Of a stretch of DNA of 64,000 nucleotides, positions 57,334 through 64,000 are shown piece by piece. The translations under genes were made by a program, and so were the position numbers. Numbering within the stretch: position 1 is the first letter of the stretch; every line of letters starts with the position of its first letter. Location: assembly GCF_001465595.2 (NCBI RefSeq), contig NZ_CP013481.2:124001-188000 (forward strand), given 5' to 3'. The notes under the pieces were generated by a model. The model made no database searches. It had not been told where the DNA came from and worked only from the letters and a program-made list of their open reading frames with translations. The stretch comes from Pandoraea apista (GTDB lineage Bacteria; Pseudomonadota; Gammaproteobacteria; Burkholderiales; Burkholderiaceae).

Positions 57334-58476
57334 TTACTTGCCGCCGACGGTCTCCAGCACGGTCCACTTGCCGTCGACCACCTTGTAGACGGTGATCGAA
57401 CCGTACTTCAGATCGCCGACGTTGTCGTAAGCCAGCTCACGCGTGGTCACGCCCGGCATGCTCGTCTTGGCGAGCACCGGCAGGTACTTTGCCGGCTCGG
57501 TCGAGTTGGCCTTCTTCATGGCCGACATCATGGCCATTGCGCCGTCGTAGGCATACGGCGAGTAGGTTTCCGGGCCGCTGCCGAACTTGGCCTTGTAGCG
57601 AGCCTCATACGCGGCACCGCCCGGCATCTTGTCGAGCGGCAGGCCGGCCAGCGAGACGACCGATCCATTGGCGGCGTCGCCGGCGATCTTCAGGAAGGCG
57701 TCCGACTTGACCATCTCCCCGGCCATCAGCGTGCTCTTCATACCCAGTTCGCGCATTTGCTTGGCGAGCGGGCCGGCTTGTGCGTCGGCACCGCCGTAGA
57801 AGATCACATCCGGATTGGCGCGCTTCAGGTTGGTCAGAATGGCGCGGAAATCGACCGCCTTGTCGTTGGCGAACTCGCGACGCACGATCTTGCCGCCGGC
57901 TGCCTTGGCCGCCTTCTCGAACTCGTCGGCCAGCCCCTGACCGTAAGCGGTACGGTCGTCGACGATGGCGATGTTCTTGAAGCCCAGCTTCTTGACGGCG
58001 AAATTACCAACGACCGACCCTTGCTGGATGTCCGAGGTCATCATGCGGAAGGTCGTCTTGAAACCCTGCTTGGTGTATTCCGGGGCCGTCGCCATGGCGA
58101 TTTCGGGGATACCGGCTTGCGCGTAAATACGCGACGCCGGGATCGTGGTGCCGGAGTTGAAGTGGCCGAGCATGCCCTTGACGCCCGTGTCGACCAGCTT
58201 CTGCGCGACCAGCGAACCCTGACGCGGGTCGGCCTGATCGTCTTCGGCCTGCAACACGAACTTCACCGGCTTGCCATCGATGGTCGGCTTCGTGGCGTTG
58301 TACTCGTCAATGGCGAGCTGAATGCCGTTTTGCATGTCCTTGCCGTAGTGCGCCTGGGCGCCCGTGAGCGGTGCGGCAAAGCCCAGCTTCACTTCCTGCG
58401 CCTGTTGCGCACCCGCGGTGCCGAACGCGAGCAGACCCGCGAGCGCGACTGCGCTGAGCGTAAGCTTCGATTGCAT
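57334..58476 (-). CDS. Branched-chain amino-acid-type ABC binding protein (LivJ/LivK family)
   Basis: This 380-residue periplasmic protein has a signal peptide (cleavage near GTAGAQ, about residue 23). The body follows the Leu/Ile/Val-binding family: VKLGFAAPLTGAQAHYGKDMQNGIQLAIDEYN, DDQADPRQGSLVAQKLVD and FRMMTSDIQQGSVVGNFA. The ATG at 58476 has a GGAGAGGG site. No liv permease or ATPase genes are adjacent, so it either serves a transporter elsewhere or has another ligand. Confidence 0.9.
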   Translation of the reverse strand: MQSKLTLSAVALAGLLAFGTAGAQQAQEVKLGFAAPLTGAQAHYGKDMQNGIQLAIDEYNATKPTIDGKPVKFVLQAEDDQADPRQGSLVAQKLVDTGVKGMLGHFNSGTTIPASRIYAQAGIPEIAMATAPEYTKQGFKTTFRMMTSDIQQGSVVGNFAVKKLGFKNIAIVDDRTAYGQGLADEFEKAAKAAGGKIVRREFANDKAVDFRAILTNLKRANPDVIFYGGADAQAGPLAKQMRELGMKSTLMAGEMVKSDAFLKIAGDAANGSVVSLAGLPLDKMPGGAAYEARYKAKFGSGPETYSPYAYDGAMAMMSAMKKANSTEPAKYLPVLAKTSMPGVTTRELAYDNVGDLKYGSITVYKVVDGKWTVLETVGGK

Positions 58477-58685
58477 CAACCCTCTCCTTGCATGTGTATG
58501 TCGTTGAGTCGCCCACCTGCGGGATCGCCGCGGTGCGCCTTTATTGGAATGCCGTCGAGACAAGGCCGGTCGGGCCCGGAACGGCATCAATCGCAATCAA
58601 ACGCAGAATGCGTCCGACGCGGCAGTATTGGATGGCTGCGCGCGCCGGTCAAGAGGGAGATATTCCGATAGATGGTGCTACCGGC

Positions 58686-60230
58686 TTATGGCGACGGTTG
58701 CGCCGCCGGTGTGCCGGTGCTACCCGTGCCGTCTGCCGCGCCTTGCCGGATCTCGCGCAGGGTGGTTTCGGCGGCGGCAAAGCGGGCGAGCACGGCTGCC
58801 CCGGGTGTCCGGTCGAGGCGGCTCACCACGAACAGGGCCAGACTGCCCAGTACAAAGCCCGGCAGGATTTCGTACAGGTCCCACCAACCGAATTGCTTCC
58901 AGATCAGTACGGTCGCCGCGCCGGTGACAATGCCCGCCAACGCCCCGTTACGGGTGACGCGGGGCCACAACAGCGTGGCGAGCACCAGCGGGCCGAAGGC
59001 CGCGCCGAAGCCTGCCCAGGCATAGCTCACCATGCCGAGCACGCGGCTTTCCGGATCGAGCGCCAGCAACACGGCGACAACCGCCACGGCCAGCACCATG
59101 GCCCGGCCGATCCAGACCAGACGGCGCTGGCTGACCGGCCCGCGCGCGAAGGTCTTATAGAGGTCCTCCGTCAATGCGCTGGCGCATACCAGCAACTGGC
59201 ACGACAGCGTGCTCATGACGGCGGCCAGAATCGCGGCAAGCAGAATACCCGCGAGCCACGGCGCGAAGAGCTGCGTCGTCAGCGCCATGAATATCGTTTC
59301 CGGGTTCGCTGCCACGCCCGCGCCGAGATCCGGTCGTGCGCTGTAGAAGGCCAGCCCGAAGAACCCCACCGCGATCGCACCGGTCAGGCACAGCACCATC
59401 CACGTCATGCAGATACGGCGTGCCTGCGGAATCGCGGCGGCCGAGCGGGTCGCCATGAAGCGCACGAGAATGTGCGGTTGACCAAAGTAGCCAAGCCCCC
59501 AGGCGAGCATCGAGATGACGCCCACGGGCGCGAGATCGCCGAACCAGTCGGTATGCGAGGGGTGCACGGCGGTCACGGCATCGACCGCTGCCGCCGGGCT
59601 GCCGTCGAGCGCAATCACGGCAATGGGGGTAACGACCAGCGCGGCGAACATCAGCGATGCCTGCACCGTATCTGTCCAGCTCACCGCGAGAAAGCCACCG
59701 ATGAACACATACGCAATGGTCGCTACGGCGCCGATCCACAGCGCTGTACGGTACTCGAGGCCGAACATCGTCTCGAACAGACGTGCACCCGCCACCACGC
59801 CCGAGGCGCAATAGATCGTGAAGAAGATCAGGATCACCAGCGCCGTGACGATACGCAGCACATGGCTGCGGTCGTCGAAGCGCTGCGTGAGGAATTCGGG
59901 CAGGGTCAGCGCATTGCCGCACACCTCCGTGTGCACGCGCAGGCGCGCCGCCACGAGACGCCAGTTCGCCCACGCACCGGCTGCGAGACCGATGGCGATC
60001 CACACGCCGGACAGGCCGCCCACATAAATGGCGCCTGGCAAGCCGAGCAGCAGCCAGCCGCTCATATCGGAAGCACCGGCCGAGAGCGCGGTGACGAAGC
60101 TGCCGAGACGGCGTCCACCAAGAATGTAGTCGGAGAGATTGTTGGTGGAGCGAAAGCCGAGCCACCCGATCACCAGCATCAGCAACAGGTAGACGGTAAA
60201 CGACACCGCAGTGGGATTCCAAAGGGACAT
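58686..60230 (-). CDS. putP: Sodium:proline symporter PutP
   Basis: This 514-residue sodium/solute symporter starts at the ATG at 60230 with a strong AGGAGG site. It has about 12-13 helices and family stretches: LGFRSTNNLSDYILGGRRLGSFVTALSAGASDMSGWLLLGLPGAIYV and GYFGQPHILVRFMATRS, and SCQLLVCASALTEDLYK. It lies downstream of putA on the same strand with a 503-base gap, so proline uptake and catabolism are linked. Confidence 0.94.
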   Translation of the reverse strand: MSLWNPTAVSFTVYLLLMLVIGWLGFRSTNNLSDYILGGRRLGSFVTALSAGASDMSGWLLLGLPGAIYVGGLSGVWIAIGLAAGAWANWRLVAARLRVHTEVCGNALTLPEFLTQRFDDRSHVLRIVTALVILIFFTIYCASGVVAGARLFETMFGLEYRTALWIGAVATIAYVFIGGFLAVSWTDTVQASLMFAALVVTPIAVIALDGSPAAAVDAVTAVHPSHTDWFGDLAPVGVISMLAWGLGYFGQPHILVRFMATRSAAAIPQARRICMTWMVLCLTGAIAVGFFGLAFYSARPDLGAGVAANPETIFMALTTQLFAPWLAGILLAAILAAVMSTLSCQLLVCASALTEDLYKTFARGPVSQRRLVWIGRAMVLAVAVVAVLLALDPESRVLGMVSYAWAGFGAAFGPLVLATLLWPRVTRNGALAGIVTGAATVLIWKQFGWWDLYEILPGFVLGSLALFVVSRLDRTPGAAVLARFAAAETTLREIRQGAADGTGSTGTPAAQPSP

Positions 60231-60733
60231 GTAGCCTCCTTGAGCGTCGGTGTCACGCACGTCGGGCACCTCTCGCGGCATGACGAAAGCGGCGCAAACG
60301 CGGGACGACGACCGCAGTGGCCGGCGATACGTGTCGCCGGCACGGGTTAACGGTGTAACGGTGCAAACCGCGCGTTGACGGTAAGACACGTGAGGTGTCG
60401 GGGGCGGGCGCGACGATACCGCGAATACGCGTGATGCGCGTGACTACGGTAGATGCGGAGGGGGCGTAGAGAGCGTTGGATGGGCGGGGAGGCAACCTCG
60501 CCGTCAACGACTCGCGGCCGCCAGTGCCCCTGGAATGCAGGGCGCAGGCGGCCGCGCGTGATTGCGTGACGTAGCTGACGGGGCGTCCGGTCATCGAGGT
60601 CGACCGTCAGATTTAGGACGAATCCAATAAGATTCGTCGCAAGATCCGACGGTGTAGCTCGATACGCCCGCCCCGAATCGGCCGAAGGTTTCGCCGGCGT
60701 CCGGGCTTGTTCCGAACGATTTCAGCCGGTGAT
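60231..60733 (-). other. Gap between putA and putP
   Basis: A 503-base non-coding stretch. It contains an 8-pair inverted repeat (see the separate repeat entry) and should hold the putP promoter and any PutA operators. I see no clear sigma-70 pair and no tRNA or small RNA signature. A possible 113-codon frame at 60253-60594 has no ribosome site and a composition like shadow frames. Confidence 0.4.
60617..60638. repeat. Inverted repeat in the putA-putP gap
   Basis: An 8-base perfect palindromic pair (GACGAATC 60617-60624, GATTCGTC 60631-60638) with a six-base spacer, not followed by a T-run on either strand. It could be an operator or an RNA hairpin; PutA-type or other regulator binding is possible but untested. 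Confidence 0.45.
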
Positions 60734-63700
60734 TCAGCCGATGGTCATGAGGTTGGCATTACCTCCGGCTGCGGCCGTGTTGACGGACACCGAGCGCTCG
60801 CACAGCAGGCGCTCCAGCGCATAGTCGTCGCCCGCCGCCAACGCCTCGGGGGCGAGGCCTTGCATCGACAGGATCGGACCGTTACGGGTAGCGATCCGGC
60901 GGTTCAGTGCGCGCAGCTCGTCGCTGTCGCCTTCGAACAGCACGGCGGCGAGCGAGGGTTCCGCAGCGGCGTCCGCACCGGCAGCCAATACCGAGGCACG
61001 GCCCTTGAGCGTGGCGGGCAGCGCGCCGACCAGTTCGCGGGCGGCGGCGCTGTCGGTGAAGACCGCGTTGTTACCCGTCGCCAGCACGGCGGCCAGTTGC
61101 GTACGCGCACCGAGCGGCGTGGCCGCTACGCAAAGCACCGGGCCACGCGGTTCCAGACCGTAGGTGTTGCGCTCGCCGGTCGGTCCCGGAAGAACGGCCG
61201 TGGCGTCGAGCGCCGATGTCGCCAGATAACGGTCGACGCGATCGATTGCGGCGGCGCTGTCGGCGGTGTTGCCCTTCGCATGCAGCCAGTCGCGGTAGGT
61301 CACCAGCGGTGCGAGCGCCGCTTCGTTGCGATGGAGTTCCGGGGCCAGAGCGGCCGGCCGGGTCGCCAGCAGACGCGGCAGATACATCGGCCCCCCCGCC
61401 TTCGGTCCCGTACCGGACAGACCTTCGCCGCCGAACGGTTGCACCCCGACCACTGCGCCGATCACGTTCCGGTTCACGTAGACATTGCCGACATGGGCGC
61501 GCTCGGTCACATAGGCGATGGTTTCGTCGATACGCGTGTGCACGCCGAACGTCAGGCCGTAGCCGGTGCCGTTGATCTGGTCGAGCAACTTGTCGAGTTG
61601 TGCGCGCTTGAAGCGGATGACGTGCAGCACCGGGCCGAAGACTTCGCGTTGCAGCGCCTTCAGATCGGTCAGCTCGATGAGCGTGGGCGGCACGAACGTA
61701 CCGTGGCGGGTGGCCTCCGGCAGCGTCAGTTGCTCGACCGGGAAGCCCTTGCTGCGCATTTGTTCGATGTGACGGTTGATACCGCTTTGCGCTTCGGCGT
61801 CGATCACCGGGCCCACGTCGATCGCCAGACGATCCGGGTTGCCGATGGCCAGTTCCTGCATTGCGCCCTTGAGCATGTGCAAGGTCTTGTCGGCGATATC
61901 GTCCTGCAAGCACAGCACGCGCAGCGCCGAGCAGCGTTGACCGGCCGAGTCGAAGGCCGATGCGAGCACGTCGTACACGACTTGTTCGGGCAACGCCGAC
62001 GAGTCGACGATCATTGCGTTCTGGCCACCGGTCTCGGCGATCAGCGGAATCGGCCGGCCGTTGGCGTCGAGACGGTCGGCCAGCGTGCGCGCGATGATGC
62101 GGGCCACTTCGGTCGAGCCGGTGAACATGACGGCCTTGGTGCGAGCGTCCGCTACGAGCGCGGCGCCCACGGTCTCGCCCGTGCCCGGCAGCAGTTGCAG
62201 CGCGCCGGCGGGTACGCCGGCAGCCTGCATCAGGCGAACGGCTTCGGCGGCGATGAGCGGCGTTTGCTCGGCGGGTTTGGCGATGACCGGGTTGCCGGCG
62301 GCGAGGGCGGCGGCGACCTGACCCACGAAGATCGCGAGCGGGAAGTTCCACGGGCTGATGCACAGCACCGGGCCCAGCGGGCGATGCGTATCGTTGGAGA
62401 AGCCCTGCCGGATCTGCGCGGCGTAGTAGCGCAGGAAGTCGACGGCTTCGCGCACTTCGGCCACCGCGTTGGGCAGCGACTTGCCCGCTTCGCGCACGCA
62501 CAGTCCCATGAGTGTGGGCATATGGGCTTCGAGCAGATCGGCCGAGCGCATCAGGCAGTCGGCGCGCGCCTCGACCGGCGTGGCCTGCCAGATCGGGGCG
62601 GCGGCCACGGCGTTCGCGAGCGCGGCTTCCACGTCTGCCGCAGTGGCTTCGATGACCTGACCGACGACATCGCGCAGATCGGCCGGGTTGCGCACGGCAC
62701 GCGGCGTGCCCGTCGTGCGTTCGCCGTCGGCGAGCAGCGGCGCAGCACGCCACGGCGTACCGGCGCTGGCGAGCAGTGCCGACGACAGCGAGGCGAGACG
62801 ATGCTCGTTCGACAGATCGAAGCCCGACGAGTTGGCGCGCGACGCGCCATACAGATCTCGCGGCAGCGGAATCTTGGCGTGTGGTGCGCCGAGCGGTTGC
62901 ACCTTTTCGGCTTCGGAGATCGGATCGGCGATCAGTTCGTCGACGCTGATCGTTTCGTCGGCAATGCGATTCACGAACGACGTGTTCGCACCGTTCTCGA
63001 GCAAACGGCGCACGAGGTAGGCGAGCAGTGTTTCGTGCGTGCCAACCGGGGCGTACACGCGGCATGGCCGTGCCAGTTTGCCCGAGGCAATGGGGCCGAC
63101 GACTTCTTCGTAGAGCGGCTCGCCCATGCCGTGCAGGCATTGAAATTCGTACTGGCCGGGGTAGTAGTTGTTGCCCGCGAGGTGATAGATCGCCGAGAGC
63201 GTGTAGGCGTTGTGCGTGGCGAATTGCGGGTAGATCGCGTCCGGCACCGCGAGCAGCTTCTTCGCGCAGGCGAGGTACGACACGTCGGTGTAGATCTTGC
63301 GCGTGTAGACCGGATAGCCTTCCAGGCCATCGACCTGCGCACGTTTGATTTCCGTATCCCAGTAAGCGCCCTTGACCAGACGCACCATGATGCGGTGGCG
63401 GCTGCGGCGTGCCAGATCAATGATGAAGTCGATCACGAACGGGCAGCGCTTCTGATACGCCTGCACCACGAAACCGATCCCGTTCCAGCCGGCCAGTTCC
63501 GGGTCGAAGCACAGCGCTTCGAGCAGATCGAGCGAGATTTCGAGGCGGTCGGCTTCTTCGGCGTCGATATTCAGGCCGATGTCATAGGAGCGGGCCAGCT
63601 TGGCGAGCGCCTGCACGCGCGGCAGCAGCTCCGTGATGGTGCGCTCGTGCTGGCTGCGCGAATAGCGCGGATGCAAGGCCGAGAGCTTGATCGAGATACC

Positions 63701-64000
63701 CGGGCCCTCGTAGATGCCACGCCCGGCCGAGGCCTTGCCGATGGCATGAATGGCCTGCTCGTAGCTTGCGTAGTAGCGCTGGGCATCTTCTTCGGTCGTC
63801 GCCGCTTCGCCGAGCATGTCGTAGGAGTAGCGGAAGCCCTGGGCTTCGTACTTGCGGCTGTTGGCGAGGGCCTCGGAGATGGTCTCGCCCGTCACGAACT
63901 GCTCGCCCATCAGGCGCATGGCCATGTCGACACCCTTGCGGATGAGCGGCTCGCCGCCACGGCCGATCAGGCGTGTGAGGGCCTTGGTGAGGCCGGCTTC
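60734..64000 (-). CDS. putA: Bifunctional proline utilization protein PutA (3' part)
   Basis: The gene runs beyond the window edge; the frame is open to base 64000, so the N-terminus, including any DNA-binding ribbon-helix-helix domain, is missing. The visible 1088 residues comprise most of the proline dehydrogenase domain (GPGISIKLSALHPRYSRSQ, DAEEADRLEISLDLLEAL, MVRLVKGAYWDTEIKRAQ) and the P5C dehydrogenase domain (GPVLCISPWNFPLAIFVGQ, ETGGQNAMIVDSSA, catalytic Cys in SAGQRCSALR, FGGEGLSGTGPKAGG). About 200 extra C-terminal residues form the long-PutA tail. It oxidises proline to glutamate. Confidence 0.97.
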   Translation of the reverse strand, partial: EAGLTKALTRLIGRGGEPLIRKGVDMAMRLMGEQFVTGETISEALANSRKYEAQGFRYSYDMLGEAATTEEDAQRYYASYEQAIHAIGKASAGRGIYEGPGISIKLSALHPRYSRSQHERTITELLPRVQALAKLARSYDIGLNIDAEEADRLEISLDLLEALCFDPELAGWNGIGFVVQAYQKRCPFVIDFIIDLARRSRHRIMVRLVKGAYWDTEIKRAQVDGLEGYPVYTRKIYTDVSYLACAKKLLAVPDAIYPQFATHNAYTLSAIYHLAGNNYYPGQYEFQCLHGMGEPLYEEVVGPIASGKLARPCRVYAPVGTHETLLAYLVRRLLENGANTSFVNRIADETISVDELIADPISEAEKVQPLGAPHAKIPLPRDLYGASRANSSGFDLSNEHRLASLSSALLASAGTPWRAAPLLADGERTTGTPRAVRNPADLRDVVGQVIEATAADVEAALANAVAAAPIWQATPVEARADCLMRSADLLEAHMPTLMGLCVREAGKSLPNAVAEVREAVDFLRYYAAQIRQGFSNDTHRPLGPVLCISPWNFPLAIFVGQVAAALAAGNPVIAKPAEQTPLIAAEAVRLMQAAGVPAGALQLLPGTGETVGAALVADARTKAVMFTGSTEVARIIARTLADRLDANGRPIPLIAETGGQNAMIVDSSALPEQVVYDVLASAFDSAGQRCSALRVLCLQDDIADKTLHMLKGAMQELAIGNPDRLAIDVGPVIDAEAQSGINRHIEQMRSKGFPVEQLTLPEATRHGTFVPPTLIELTDLKALQREVFGPVLHVIRFKRAQLDKLLDQINGTGYGLTFGVHTRIDETIAYVTERAHVGNVYVNRNVIGAVVGVQPFGGEGLSGTGPKAGGPMYLPRLLATRPAALAPELHRNEAALAPLVTYRDWLHAKGNTADSAAAIDRVDRYLATSALDATAVLPGPTGERNTYGLEPRGPVLCVAATPLGARTQLAAVLATGNNAVFTDSAAARELVGALPATLKGRASVLAAGADAAAEPSLAAVLFEGDSDELRALNRRIATRNGPILSMQGLAPEALAAGDDYALERLLCERSVSVNTAAAGGNANLMTIG

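Noticed and set aside
60253..60594. 113-codon minus-strand frame in the putA-putP gap
   Set aside because: No ribosome site, no recognisable features, Arg/Pro/Thr-rich as expected for a random high-GC frame.

Overview
The window is a high-GC chromosomal segment from a betaproteobacterium, most likely a Burkholderiaceae member such as Pandoraea or Burkholderia. I infer this from protein resemblance and gene neighbourhoods: a combined flg/fli cluster, a tandem glycine riboswitch ahead of gcvTHP followed by sdaA, a di-haem cytochrome c5-type gene next to tRNA-Arg(CCG) and rep, and a long-form putA. No database search was possible, so genus is a guess.

1-27.7 kb is a flagellar locus. The plus strand carries the rod/ring/hook-associated genes flgG (3' part only), flgH, flgI, flgJ, flgK and flgL. 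They converge on a minus-strand set, fliL-M-N-O-P-Q-R (switch and export gate), preceded by fliF-G-H-I-J-K (MS ring, switch, ATPase complex, hook-length control). fliE lies divergently on the plus strand. A further minus-strand block has fliC, fliD, fliS, fliT, a second FliK-like protein and a stand-alone FlhB C-terminal-like protein. fliC has a recognisable sigma-28 promoter. Upstream of fliC sits a NarL-type response regulator with a soluble kinase lacking any visible sensor domain.

28-38.5 kb holds signalling and transport genes: a TctE/QseC-like kinase and regulator divergent from a NitT/TauT-type ABC transporter (binding protein, ATPase, permease), a SYLF-domain lipoprotein, a small secreted hypothetical protein, a BaeSR-like pair whose kinase has lost the large periplasmic domain, and an orphan second FlgH-like lipoprotein translationally coupled to another lipoprotein.

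38.5-51.4 kb is core-like: tRNA-Arg(CCG), a di-haem cytochrome c, a metallophosphoesterase, a 37-residue exported peptide, rep helicase, an unusual zinc-ribbon membrane protein, then a tandem glycine riboswitch with promoter and terminator controlling gcvT-gcvH-gcvP. sdaA (serine to pyruvate) follows, so glycine and serine breakdown are adjacent.

51.4-57.3 kb is the most unusual part. Two large paralogous PilV/shufflon-adhesin-like proteins, visibly lower in GC than their neighbours, share a constant N-terminal half of about 400 residues but carry unrelated C-terminal heads, and they flank a sodium:alanine symporter. No pilus assembly genes or recombinase are in the window. 57.3-64 kb returns to amino-acid use: a Liv-type binding protein, the proline symporter putP and the 3' part of putA.
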